A stretch of DNA of 64,000 nt from Oncomelania hupensis (Eukaryota > Mollusca > Gastropoda > Littorinimorpha > Pomatiopsidae). Position numbers and translations under genes: made by a program. Below the pieces are notes generated by a model. It searched no databases and was not told where the DNA came from. It was given only the letters and a program-made list of their open reading frames with translations. Every line of letters starts with the position of its first letter. The first letter of the stretch is position 1. The DNA lies in NCBI GenBank assembly GCA_036898135.1, contig CM072522.1, positions 4,950,151-5,014,150 on the forward strand. The letters run 5' to 3'. Positions 22,530 through 33,631 of the stretch are shown here, piece by piece.

Positions 22530-24288
22530 TCCTATCCTATCCTATCCTGTCCCATAACCCGAAGGTCGTAGGGGCACCACAGATGATCGTTTAACCAGCA
22601 TACTCCATCTTTCTCTGTCCTCAGCAGCCCTCATGGCTTCGCTCAGTGTCAAACCAGTCCATTCTCGAATGTTGTCCTCCCACCTCTTTTTCGGTCTCCC
22701 CCTTCTTCTACCTCCTTGCACCGTGCCTTGCAGAATGGTCTTTGCAAGGCCTGATGATCTGGTGACGTGGCCATACCATCGGAGTTTCCGTTTCTTCACC
22801 ACTGTGAGCAGGTCATCGTGTTGTCCAATGGCTTGTGTGATGGTCTGTCGGACTTCGTCGTTGGTGATGTGTTGGGTATAGGAAATGCACAGAAGTCTTC
22901 TGTAGCACCTCATCTCCATGCTTTGTATTCTTCGTTGGAGATCTGCTGTGAGGGTCCATGCTTCGCAAGCATATAGGAAGATGGAGATGACCAGAGAGCG
23001 CAGCAGTCTTACTTTGGAATGTAGGCTGATGGTTCTGTCTTTCCAAATGGGCTTCAACCTTGTCAGGGCAGAATTTGTTTGTGCGATCCTGGAGAGGACT
23101 TCCTGTCGAGACCCATTGTCTGACACAATGGCTCCTAAATATTTGAAGCTGTGCACTGTGTTGAGGGATTGGCCTTGTACTTTGATGTCCGTTTTGATGC
23201 CATTGGTGTTGTTGGTCATCATTTTGGTCTTCTCTGCACTTATTTCCATTCCATAAGCTCTGGAGGTGGTGTCAAGCCTCTGTACAAGCTGTTCAAGTTC
23301 TTGTTCCTCTCCAGCCAATCCATCAATATCATCCGCAAAACGAAGATTGGAGATTGCTCTGCCCCCTATGCTGACTGTGCCTTCGTGATCTGCAAGAGCA
23401 TCTGACATGATGCGCTCTAGGAAGATGTTGAAGAGTGTTGGAGAGAGTAGGCATCCTTGACGCACACCGATTGTTGTTCTGAACCAGTTCCCGATGACGC
23501 TGTTATGGAGGACTGCACTGGTAGCCTTGTCATACAGGCTTTTGATGACTTCTATAATTTTAGGGCTGATGTTGTACACTTTCATGGTTGCCCATAGAGC
23601 TGCATGCCAGACTCGGTCAAATGCCTTCTTGAAGTCTATGAACACATGATATAGATGTTGTTGGTGCTGTAGGTATTTCTCACAGATTATTCTGAGGTTG
23701 AAAATCTGTTCAGTGGTACTTCGCCCTGCCATGAATCCTGCTTGTTCTTCAGCTATGATTTGTTCAGCTTGTGGTTTCAACCTGTTGAGTATTATTTTCA
23801 GGAGGACCTTGCTGGGATGGCTGATGAGGCTGATGGTGCGGTAATTTTCACACTCCTGAAGGTTACCTTTTTTGGGAAGAGTGATGACAAGCGACTGGGT
23901 CCATGGTGTAGGCCATTCCCCACTCTGCCAGATCTTGTTACAGATAATGGTGAGAGCATCAGTCATCGCTTCTCCTCCTGCTTGTAGCAGTTCCGCTGGT
24001 ATGTTGTCCACTCCCGCTGACTTCCCTTTCTTCAGCGATTGCACTGCTGCCTCAACTTCTTCCCGGAGAATTGGGAGGATTTCTTCTTCTTCTCTGCTCT
24101 CGGGACATGCTAGAACTGATGGGTCTCCATTTGGTGTATGGTTGTAAAGGTCAGAGCAGTACTCTGTCCATCTGTCCAAGACTTCTTGTTCTTCTGTAAG
24201 GCAAATGCCAGACTTTCTTTGGATAGTGGAGACTTTGGGCTGTTTAACACTTGTCAGCCGCTTCACAGTCTGGTAGGCCTTCTTCTAA
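22530..24288 (-). mobile_element. LINE-B copy 1, 5'-truncated, RT frame intact
   Basis: Non-LTR retrotransposon on the reverse strand with its tail (TCCTA repeats, that is (GGATA)n) at 22530-22552. It is truncated upstream of the RT domain. It is the best-preserved of seven copies or fragments here. Confidence 0.9.
22542..24266 (-). CDS. LINE-B reverse transcriptase (C-terminal 574 codons of ORF2)
   Basis: An uninterrupted frame. RT motifs in order are DNIPAELLQAGG (residues 87-98), YRTISLISH (142-150), DFKKAFDRVW (211-220), RQGCLLSP (269-276) and the catalytic FADD (310-313). A C-terminal region follows with RKLRWYGHVTRSSGLAKTIL (493-512) and a GRRRGRPKKRW basic block, usual for this lineage. 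The endonuclease domain, expected upstream, is missing, so it cannot jump alone. Endonuclease sequence of the family survives at 49500-49700. The family is common in invertebrate genomes; I would guess RTE-like but am not sure of the clade. Confidence 0.9.
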   Translation of the reverse strand: MKRLTSVKQPKVSTIQRKSGICLTEEQEVLDRWTEYCSDLYNHTPNGDPSVLACPESREEEEILPILREEVEAAVQSLKKGKSAGVDNIPAELLQAGGEAMTDALTIICNKIWQSGEWPTPWTQSLVITLPKKGNLQECENYRTISLISHPSKVLLKIILNRLKPQAEQIIAEEQAGFMAGRSTTEQIFNLRIICEKYLQHQQHLYHVFIDFKKAFDRVWHAALWATMKVYNISPKIIEVIKSLYDKATSAVLHNSVIGNWFRTTIGVRQGCLLSPTLFNIFLERIMSDALADHEGTVSIGGRAISNLRFADDIDGLAGEEQELEQLVQRLDTTSRAYGMEISAEKTKMMTNNTNGIKTDIKVQGQSLNTVHSFKYLGAIVSDNGSRQEVLSRIAQTNSALTRLKPIWKDRTISLHSKVRLLRSLVISIFLYACEAWTLTADLQRRIQSMEMRCYRRLLCISYTQHITNDEVRQTITQAIGQHDDLLTVVKKRKLRWYGHVTRSSGLAKTILQGTVQGGRRRGRPKKRWEDNIREWTGLTLSEAMRAAEDRERWSMLVKRSSVVPLRPSGYGTG

Positions 24289-24297
24289 CTAACTAAT

Positions 24298-24600
24298 AAC
24301 AAATTATTTCAAATTCTTTCAGATTTGTCTGCTTTTTTGCCTAACTTTGCGTCCACTTGCAAAGAAGAAACTTTGGCTCACCTTCATATTTGGTATACGT
24401 ATGTCACCCATAGTTTCCTTTTAAAACACCTGTTCCAATTTTTACATGATTTTGGTTTGTTTTATCGCATTGTTTATATTCTTGGTTAAATTTTATTAGT
24501 AAGGCTGGTTTTATTTACATCAAATGTTAGCACTTTAGTCTGATTTTGCTTAGTTTTATGTGGTCCCGATTCGGCTCTTGGCAGTCTGCTGGACACTATA
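24298..24600 (+). mobile_element. LINE-A 3' end fragment
   Basis: Matches 45655-45790 and 46733-46870: AACAAATTATTTCAAATTC, TTTATATTCTTGGTTAAATT, then TTTTGCTTAGTTTTATGTGG and GGCTCTTGGCAG. It is probably the continuation of the LINE-A piece at 21612-21944, now separated by R1 copy 3 and LINE-B copy 1. Confidence 0.75.
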
Positions 24601-24727
24601 AAAATTGGGTGTGTATATGCAGGTGTGCTTTCATTCCATGTGTGAATTCCCATCTCACAAATCATTCTCACAACAGGTTTATTTTGTTAATTATTTATGA
24701 TCTAGCCCTATATAATGCTACTGTAAT

Positions 24728-24975
24728 GCTACTGTGGCGCAAGGTAAGCACCGTCCAGTGCGGTTAGCATTTGGATGGGTGACCGCAAACCCTGAAGCGA
24801 CATAACAACGCCCCAAGTTGACTCAACTGTGACTTACTCTCTTAAGGGTGGGGAAGGTAAAGCAGCGAGGGAGAGAGATTGGCATCACCCTCATTACGCT
24901 GGCCCGAGATAAGTGTGATCTCCAACATCACGCTCCCCTACGGCCACAAGGCTATGGGACCACCTTTACCTTTTT
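24728..24975 (+). mobile_element. 5S rRNA-derived SINE
   Basis: AAGCACCGTCCAGTGCGG, then TTAGCATTTGGATGGGTGACC, lines up with the middle of eukaryotic 5S rRNA (AAGC..., GTTAGTACTTGGATGGGTGACC), including the internal C-box promoter. Unrelated sequence follows, with a T-rich end. It is one partial copy, not a 5S gene: the 5' and 3' thirds of 5S are absent. Confidence 0.75.
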
Positions 24976-25085
24976 TCTTCTTTTTTTTAACCTATGTAAT
25001 GTGTTTTTATACAGTGAGTATCCTTGTGGCAAACCGAATTTTCCTTTTTGATGGAATAAAGAATATAATAATACAATACAATACA

Positions 25086-25135
25086 AGATTATTGCTTTAG
25101 GTCCAGCGGACTCTTCTGAGCCAAATCAGGACCAA
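25086..25135 (-). mobile_element. 50-bp R1 3'-end fragment
   Basis: TTGCTTTAGGTCCAGCGGAC followed by GCCAAATCAGGACC is the reverse complement of the extreme R1 3' end. The adjoining (AATA)n sequence resembles a tail region. It is an extremely short truncated copy. Confidence 0.75.
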
Positions 25136-25459
25136 ATATAATAATAATAATAAGATAACTTTATTGATCTCGAACTGAGAAATTCGATACATGGTCTGCA
25201 ATCCGACATAAAAATTGAGAGTACATGGACAAGAGCTAAGAAACGTATTAGCACATTATGCATACATAATTATATAACACAACATATTCATGTTTCATTA
25301 CTACTTGTAAGGCACATAAACTGGACATTGCTTTCAAGTTCTCGCACAGCACATTTGATTTATTCCAACATTGAACATGTCATTTCTCTAAGATGCATAG
25401 ACTAAATATTGCCTTTCTCACTGCATATTATCACATTTGTTCAGAGATACCTTCTCATC

Positions 25460-25522
25460 CTACACACACACACACGCGCGCGCGCGCACGCACACCCTCC
25501 TCCCCCTCCCCACACACACAAC
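25460..25522. repeat. (CA)n(CG)n microsatellite
   Basis: A CA run that shifts to CG/GC and then to CA with C-rich interruptions. Confidence 0.9.
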
Positions 25523-25605
25523 CGTGTAGAAACTCTGTTGTGATGACTTTCATGAAACTCTGCATATGTTACTTTGACATTTTTAAAAATTTGTCCATTT
25601 TTTGA

Positions 25606-25676
25606 AGCTAACCATAACCCTAACCTTTTACATTAACCTAACCCTATGCCTAACACAGCCCTAACCCTAACAGAAC
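25606..25676. repeat. degenerate CCCTAA-like (telomere-type) stretch
   Basis: Several AACCCTAACC, TAACCTAACCC and GCCCTAACCCTAAC units in about 70 bp, with interruptions. It is too short and irregular to call an interstitial telomere array with confidence. Confidence 0.45.
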
Positions 25677-26156
25677 AGTTTTGACGTCAAAATAATTGGG
25701 TCCGTCAAAAGCAAGTACGTAGAGGTTCAAGTGTATGTCAGAATAAAGGTTTCTACCTAGCCACACACCTAGTATATTGACTATTGACTATCTAACTCCC
25801 CTCAGACCACCAGCATTCAAATTAACAGGCCAACCTTTCATCCAGCCGATGAAGCAATAAATAATATGAAACAACAAATATCAAATTAGGCTCCTAGCTA
25901 AACAAGGGAGGATGATGGGGTGGGGGATAGTGAGCCAGAGACCAAATCACAAGATTAGGACAGATATGTTGAGTAAAGAAAAGTTGTGAGGTTTTTCTTG
26001 GAAGATGGTAAGTGACTGCATGCGACGAAGTTTAGAGAGAAGAGTGTTCCAAAGTTCCAGACATTAAAAAAAAAATTATTATTATTTCAACGCAATAATG
26101 TGGATTAACAAACTTAACGTATTTTTATACTGTCATGTGTAAAAGTTTGGCCTTTT

Positions 26157-26561
26157 CGGGGTGGCCTCGTGGCGCAGTGGATAAGTCGCCGGTTTCCTAT
26201 GCCGAAGGTCGCGGGTTCGATTCCCGCAAGGGGCGAACGTTTGTGACTTAGGTACGAGACTATTGAGGTCACCGAGGGTTTTCTCCGGGCACTCCGGTTT
26301 CCTCCCTCCCTTCAAAATAATATTGGATGCAGTCAAATTAATTTAAAAAAAAAAAAACTATTTAACTTTCAGTTTCCTAATAGCGATCTCCCTGCCTTTA
26401 CACCACGTGTATGCCTTGTATACTGTTGTCCTTGTTGTGTGTCTGTAATATATTTGTTGCACGTGAGCGTGTATGTTGGTATAGGTCGCCGCGCTTTGAG
26501 TTCGAAATCATTCGAAGTAAAGCGCGTATTAGCATCCGGTATTATTATTATTATTATTAAA
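26157..26561 (+). mobile_element. tRNA-Arg-derived SINE, copy 2
   Basis: Same family as 20905-21311, in the forward direction. The tRNA-like head is at 26164-26234 (GCCTCGTGGCGCAGTGG, GGGTTCGATTCCCGC), the central block at about 26275-26308 (TTTTCTCCGGGCACTCC), then a poly-A-like patch, a long 3' body and an (ATT)n tail. Near identity to copy 1 over about 400 bp implies recent activity. Confidence 0.9.
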
Positions 26562-27020
26562 AGAAAAATGGCCTCAAGACTCACTTCAAGCTCCTGTGTT
26601 CTGTTTGTTGGATTTGATACTATACATTTTAACAATTTCAGAATTAGAAATGAGCATTATTACAAATTGTATTGTGTTTATTAAAAAAAAAAAAAAAGAA
26701 TATCCTGTGTTTGCATGCGTTTTGGTATTGTGTACATTTTATCAGATTATTTATATTAGTACACAATGAAGTGAGTTAAAATAGGTAGAAAGGCAGATGC
26801 AACTTATTGAAGATACACAAACGGGCATTCCAGCTTTACACAAACCCTTGCAGTAGCAATAAAACAAATGTCATACACACCGAGTCCAAACATACAAAGA
26901 ATACACCATACTCGGAAGAGAAGAAAATGCAGTTGACTAAGAACAAATTGCTGGTTTGGCTTGTATTTAAAGCTGCCTTGCCAAAAATGATATATTTAAT
27001 ATTTATAATCATGATTCTAA

Positions 27021-27368
<348 letters not shown>

Positions 27369-27371
27369 TAA

Positions 27372-29165
27372 AGCACAATTGTAGTGGAGCACCAGCTTGA
27401 ACCATTCCTTCCTTTGCAAAGTATACCTAACCTTGGCACTATTTATGATGCACACTGTCCATTAATTATGGATTCAATATCAGAACTATTTTTTTGTGTG
27501 TTTTTCTCTGTAGGCTTAATCGGTCTAAAGTAGATGACTTTACATGGAAAATTGCATTTTCACATTGAAATATGATAATAAACTAACCATTTTGAATTGT
27601 ATCAGTTTCTGCCTTGTTTGGTTAGCAAACAACTGCGCTTACTAAACACTTTTGCCTACTAAAGGACCAGTAAGACCTACCGATTAAATCATATAATTTG
27701 TTCCATGCAATTTAATATCAAGACTGATCACACAAAGCAACTGGTCACATGCTAAAATTAATTCCTTACAACAGAAGCATAAGTTGGTTTTCGCTGCGGT
27801 TCCTTCATAGTAGGTAGTCAAAAGCCATTTTTAAAAAATGATTTCCTCATCACAAAACTGACATAGATTTAAAGAGCTTTTCATTCTGAACACAGTGGTA
27901 TATTTTTTTCCCCCATAGGACAAATAGGTAAAAAGTTATTATTGTTTGAAAATGCCGAATGTTGGTGTTTTTTTGGCAACGTTTTGGAATTGAAGAAATT
28001 GACAACTTTGGAGTCTCAAAGTGAAGCCAATATTGATACCAGAAAGCTGATTTTTGACAGGTAACCCCTTCATATGTTATACTCCAAGCCCAATTTTCTT
28101 CAGGCCTATTCCATGTAATGTTCAGCCGTTTTGGTGCTTCAGAGTTGGGAAATCATCAAATTCGCAGTGCGTGCCGGCAAATTATAGGCCTACTAGTGTG
28201 CTACTACGCTCAGCACTCGTGTCGCTGAATAGGCCTACGAGTTGGCCATGGCCGCAAGAAAACCCTAACACCGTTTGGGTACACTTTTCTACGGCAAAGC
28301 GCTCCGCGATAGAGTAATGCACAAATTAATAAATACCCTAGTTTTATAAAGGAAAGTCTGCTCTTTATTTCTTGCTAATTTTTAAACTTCTAGTTAAAAT
28401 CAAACTTACATCAAAACCGCTTTATCCACTTTGTTCGGCTCGTAACAACACTTTTACACATGAAAGCCCACCATATTTGATATGTCAATGAAGCTAAGTA
28501 TCCGAACTTCTCATTGGTTCTTATTTTTAGGCCATCCAATGAACTATCTCAAAGCGCTTAGAGTTTGAAACGAGCCACCTCTCAGCAAATGACGCTGACA
28601 ACTTTTTCGCACCGGCATTCAGCGCTCGGATAGGGGCGTATTCAAAAGCTGTTTTCTCGGAATCTTTCGCATAAACATGCATTAAAAACAACACAGATGT
28701 AAAGATAAAGCTTTCAGTTTTTATTTGAATACAGCCACTGTTCGTTTTAATGCAGTTTTACATTAATAATAAGTGTTGAAAGTGAAGTCAAAACTGGGTC
28801 AAAACTGCCGAGCAGACAAGAGCCAATGAAGGGCTTGGATTACCTATTCATAGGCCTCTTTCCTTGTTCCTGTTACTGTAGTGATCTCTCCTTGTTCCTG
28901 TAGTGCTCTCTCTTGTTCATGTTGTGAAAGCTGTGGCCAACAGTTCGAGTTCGAGCAGTTTGGAGAGAGAGAGAGAGAGATAGGATTGCCATATTTAGCA
29001 GTTTTAACAGCAGATGAGGAAACTTTTGTCGATGGTGGGTACTGCCATGGATCGGGAGGAGGAAGTCGAGTCTTATTCTGCTTTTTAATCTGATGACAAC
29101 CTCTGTGTTGTGGTGTCGACCATTTTCTTTAGTCACAATGTAAAAAATACCAACGCAAGTTCTGA
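27372..29165. other. unassigned part of Rab11 intron 3
   Basis: No family motif or shared repeat was noticed. A short GA run is at 28964-28981. Open frames such as 28054-28317 look incidental. Confidence 0.5.
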
Positions 29166-29468
29166 TTCCTATCCCTATCCTATTCTGTCCCGTAACCCAG
29201 AGGTTGTAGGGGCACCACAGATGATCGTTTAACCAGCATACTCCATCTTTCTCTGTCCTCAGCAGCCCTGATGGGCTTCGCTCAGTGTCAAACCAGTCCA
29301 TTCTCGAATGTTGTCCTCCCACCTCTTTTTCAGTCTCCCGCTTCTTCTACCTCCTTGCACTGTGCCTTGCACAATGTTCTTTGCAAGGCCTGATGATCTG
29401 GTGACGTGGCCATACCATCGGAGTTTCCGTTTCTTCACCACTGTGAGCAGGTCATCGTGTTGTCCAAT

Positions 29469-30538
29469 CAGGGTGGAGAACTGTCAGCGAATCCGCGGAT
29501 TTCCGCGGAAGGCATTTGCATTTCCGAGAAAAAAATATTGAATTCCGAGTGTGAGAAGTTGAGTGGCTACCCTTTACTGGGCATAGCGGCCAAAAGCGAC
29601 CGAAGGTCTAAACAGGCAAAACGTCCAAAAGCGTCCGTATCAACCATGTGGTTATATTCTCGCGTTGTTTGAAAGATTGCGAGACTTCCGGCAATTGACT
29701 TCCGGTTTATTCTCTTTGTGAAAACATTCGACTGCATTTCCACAAGTTTTCTCTGTGATGCGTTAGTTTTTCCGAATTTTTTATTTTATTGTGTGTGTGT
29801 GTCTAAAATGGATGGTTTGGATTCTTCGACTGATGAAGGGGAGTTTACAGGCTTCCATTTATCAGACATTAAAGTGAGAGAAATGGACTTGGAGTCGGAG
29901 GAAGAGATCGGTACTGACATTAGACAATTAGTGTCAGTAGTGTGCATGCATACGATCTTTCAGACTGGCATGAAAGTGAAGAAGAGGAGGGGGATTGTTT
30001 GGACTTTTTAAAACTTTTTTTTTTATACACATGGAGTAATAAAAAACAAGACATGACAAGAGAGGTATAAAAAGGTAGATAATCAAAAGAGAATTTATTT
30101 CTGTTCATTTTGCATTTTATTTCATTTAAATCTATAGTCACTAATACCTAAGATGTGGTGTTTCTACTAACGTACCCCTAAATATCTCTAAAATTATAAA
30201 AATTCTTGCCTGTTTACAGCTAAACAATAGACAAACGTGTGCCCAGTAAAATTGGAAATGTGGAGTTTGTGTGTAACAGTGGTGGACCTCAAACTTTGTT
30301 AGGCCTACAAATCAAGATTCTTAACTTTTTTGAAAGACATGTGCATAAAACATTCTTTTTTGTTGTTGTTGTTTCTATTCATGTTTACTTTGTGCTTTTT
30401 GCTTTCAGGAGAAGCCCTAAATTACTTTCAAAATTGCATAAATTCATGAATTTTCTTCCAGGGGGCGAATACCGGGGCTTGGCTTCTGGGCCCCGGCCGG
30501 ATTTCAGAGATTTCTTGATTCAGTTGTTCTCCACCCTG
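29469..30538 (+). mobile_element. CAG-ended DNA transposon, 1070 bp, 6-bp TSD, inside LINE-B
   Basis: The TIRs are CAGGGTGGAGAAC and GTTCTCCACCCTG. TCCAAT is duplicated (29463-29468, 30539-30544). The empty site is preserved in LINE-B copies 1 and 3 (GTGTTGTCCAATGGCTTG), which proves the boundaries. It encodes a short acidic protein fragment (29808-30011). Confidence 0.95.
29808..30011 (+). CDS. acidic 67-aa transposon protein fragment
   Basis: MDGLDSSTDEGEFTGFHLSD at the N-terminus, then an acidic stretch (ESEEEIG) and a basic KVKKRRG end. The DEGEFTGFxxxDI pattern recurs at 1493-1549 and 7960-8045. No catalytic residues are present. It is likely the N-terminus of a transposase whose remainder was deleted. 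The superfamily is unknown. Confidence 0.5.
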   Translation: MDGLDSSTDEGEFTGFHLSDIKVREMDLESEEEIGTDIRQLVSVVCMHTIFQTGMKVKKRRGIVWTF

Positions 30539-32604
30539 TCCAATGGCTGATGGTCTGTCGGACTTCGTCATTGGTGATGTGTTGGGTATAAGAAATGCCC
30601 AGAAGTCTTCTGTAGCACCTCATCTCCATGCTTTGTATTCTTCGTTGTAGATCTGCTGTGAAGGTCCATGCTTCGCAAGCATATAGGAAGATATAGATGA
30701 CAAGGGAGCGCAGCAGTCTTTGGAATGTAGACTGATGGTCCTGTCTTTCCAAATGGGCTTCAACCTTGTCAGGGCAGCAGTTGTTTGTGCGATCCTGGAG
30801 AGGACTTCCTGTCGGGATTCATTGTCTGACACAATGGCTCCCGAATATTTGAAGCTATGCACTGTGTTGAGGGATTGGCCTTGGACTTTGATGTCCGTGT
30901 TGATGCCATTTGGTGTTGTTGGTCATCATTTTGGTCTTCTCTGCACTTATTTCCATTCCATAAGCTCTGGAGGTGGTGTCAAGCCTCTGTACCAGTGTTC
31001 AAGTTCTTGGTCCTCTCCAGCCAATCCATAAATGTCCTCCGCAAAACGAAGATTGGAGATTGCTCTACCCCGTATGCTGACTGTGCCTTCGTGATCTGCA
31101 AGAACATCTGACATGATGCGCTCTAGGAAGATGTTGAGTGTTGAAGAGAGTAGGCATCCTTGACGCACACCGATTGTTGTTCTGAACCAGTTCCCGATGA
31201 CGCTGTTATAGAGGACTGCACTGGTAGCCTTGTCATACAGGCTTTTGATGACTTCAATAATTTTAGGGCTGATGTTGTACACTTTCATTGTTGCCCATAG
31301 AGCTGCATGCCAGGCGCGGTCAAACCCCTTCTTGAAGTCTATGAACACATGATATAGATGTTGTTGGTGCTGTAGATATTTCTCACAGATTATTCTGAGG
31401 TTGAAAATCTGTTCAGTGGACCTTGCTGTGATGGCTGATCAGGCTGATGGTGCGGTAATTTTCTCACTCCTGAAGGTTACCTTTTTTGGGAAGAGTGATG
31501 ACAAGTGACTGGGTCCATGGTGTAGGCCACTCCCCACTCTGCCAGATCTTGTTACAGATAATGGTGAGGGCATCAATCATCGCTTCTCCTCCTGCTTGTA
31601 GCAGTTCGCGGGTATGTTGTCCACTCCCGCTGACTTCCCTTTCTTCAGCGATTGCACTGCTGCCTCAACTTCTTCCCGGAGAATTGGGAGGATTTGTTCT
31701 TCTTTTCTGTTCTCGGGACATGCTAGAACTGATGGGTCTCCAGTTGGTGTATGGTTGTAAAGGTCAGAGCAGTACTCTGTCCATCTGTCCAAGACCTCTT
31801 GTTCTGCTGTAAGGCTTATGCCAGACTTGCTTTGGATCGTGGAGACTTTGGGCTGTTTAACACTTGTCAGCCGCTTCACAGTCTGGTAGGCCTTCTTGCT
31901 GTTGTTCTTGTTCAGACTGTTCTCTATTTTCTGGCATTGATCTTCTATCCAGTTCTCCTTTGCTGCGCGCGTGCCTTTTCAGATGTCATTGTTGATTTTT
32001 CGGTAGACATCAGCTCCCTGTGAGGTGTTCTTTTCCTTTTTTTAATCTCTCTTCGTTTATCACACAGATCCAAAAGTTCAGGTGTGATCCACGGCTTCTT
32101 CTTTGGTCGGTGCTTGCCAAGGATCTCAGTGGCAGCATCTGTCACAGCTGAGTTGAAGGTGGTGGTCATGGTGTTGACATCTACTTCACCAGCCCCCAAA
32201 ATGAGCAGTTCTGATTGGTCCAGACTTATGATTTCTTTGCAGGAATTAGATAGAACATGTTCTATCCTCTGAATCTACAATGGATTTGCATGAGATTTTA
32301 ATCGTAAGCTTGTTGTACAACTTACTGCAGCGTGTGTCCAGGTAAATCTTATGAGAATCGTTAGGTCTGATTGGGGCTTAAACACAATTTTTAGAATCAA
32401 CCTTGATGCTATTAATAGGCACATAAAATGAATTAATTGATTTGTATCAAATGATACTTTTAAAAGAGTTTTCCAGTGGGGCAACACTTGCTGTGAATAT
32501 GAAATTGATCTGTGATGCTGAAATGTGTGACCTTGGAGCCGAAAATATGAAAAGGGTATTAATTCCCTCAGTGTGTGAAACTGAAAGATGTCATGGCTTT
32601 TCAG

Positions 32605-32685
32605 AGAGAAACAACTTGTCATTCATTGAGACATCTGCTTTGGATTCTACCAATGTGGAGGCAGCCTTCCAAAACATTCTCACAG
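32605..32685 (+). CDS. Rab11 exon (G5)
   Basis: Encodes [20 protein letters not shown] followed by AFQNILT. ETSAL is the G5 motif. The acceptor TTTTCAG ends at 32604 and the donor GTAAGG starts at 32686. Phases match both neighbours. Confidence 0.98.
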
Positions 32686-33266
32686 GTAAGGCAAAGGAGC
32701 ACAAGATTTTTCACATTACTAAGAAAATGATGATGATCAGCAAACTGCTTGCTTTATCATTTTTGACTTGCATGCCATAGCAATTTATGTATTCACACAC
32801 ACACACACACACACTCCCCATCCCCACCCCACTCCACCCCCCCAAAATACAGATTTTTGCGGATCTGTGAAAAATGAGTCCTAAATAGTCCAAAATGATA
32901 GTTCTGTGGAAAACTTTAAGTGGATTCGTATTCAGAATCTATTTTATTTCTCAAAAATAAACTTTGGTAGGATGGTGTATATCCATGAGACCTCAAAAAT
33001 GATCAGTGAATGTTGACTTCACTTCAAGGGCAAGGTCACAGGGTCAGCAAATATTAGTCAAAATTTCACTATTTTCCTAGGTTATTAATATTGAACATGA
33101 TTCTTTGATGCATGATAAATATTAGAAACATATACTTTGCACATTTGGTCAACCTCCAAGGTCAAGGTCAATGGTGCTGTCCAGTCAGTATAGGTACTTT
33201 TAAGTGACCTTGACCCTAAACTATGAGAGATATAAAAGTCCAAACTGTTTTAATTTTGATATCCAG

Positions 33267-33465
33267 AGGGGCCGGGTAGCTCAGTTGGTAAGAGCGTCTT
33301 GCTAGTAACCGAAAGGTCGCTGGTTCGAATCCCGGATTGGTCAACGTGTGATCATATTATTTTCCCCTTTACCAACAACTGGCCCGCTGGTGTCAGTAAA
33401 AATCGGTCCAGTAGTCACCTATATGCGAAAGTGTCGTGTGACTATAATCTACATACAAACAAACA
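33267..33465 (+). mobile_element. tRNA-Thr-like SINE with 15-bp TSD
   Basis: AATTTTGATATCCAG is duplicated exactly (33252-33266, 33466-33480). The head reads GCCGGGTAGCTCAGTTGGTA through GGTTCGAATCCCGG, with anticodon loop CTAGTAA (AGT, Thr). The anticodon stem does not pair well, so it is not a functional tRNA. The body ends in CAAACAAACAAA. Confidence 0.9.
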
Positions 33466-33631
33466 AATTTTGATATCCAGATTGATCTTTCATATGTGTT
33501 CCGTTTTTGCATTGATCTTGTTGAAGGTCAAGATCACTTTAGACCCTGTGAAAACATACAAAAAATATGTTATCTTACAGTGAAATGGCTATTTAGCCCA
33601 TATTATGCAACTACATTGGATTATTTGATCA

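Larger units (their letters stand above)
29170..32210 (-). mobile_element. LINE-B copy 2, longest, interrupted
   Basis: The 3' end with TCCTATCC-type tail is at 29170. The coding region runs through the C-terminal block, RT (GVRQGCLLS near 31150, frames broken) and KKGKSAGVDNIPA at 31620, up to GAGEVDVNTMTTTFNSAV at about 32130-32200, upstream of RT. Several frameshifts and deletions are visible; the segment between EQIFNL and the upstream RT motifs is shortened near 31420. A DNA transposon (29469-30538) splits it. It diverges from the other copies at about 32210. Confidence 0.9.

Noticed and set aside
22633..24147. forward-strand proteins opposite LINE-B
   Set aside because: They are antisense shadows of the intact RT frame.
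24737..24790. 5S rRNA gene
   Set aside because: Only the middle third of 5S is present, joined to unrelated sequence.
26164..26234. tRNA-Arg(CCT) gene
   Set aside because: The tRNA-like head is followed by a long body and (ATT)n tail repeated almost identically at 20905-21311. The anticodon stem has a mismatch. It is a SINE head.
33268..33345. tRNA-Thr(AGT) gene
   Set aside because: The anticodon stem does not pair, and the block sits inside a 199-bp element with a 15-bp TSD, so it is a SINE.
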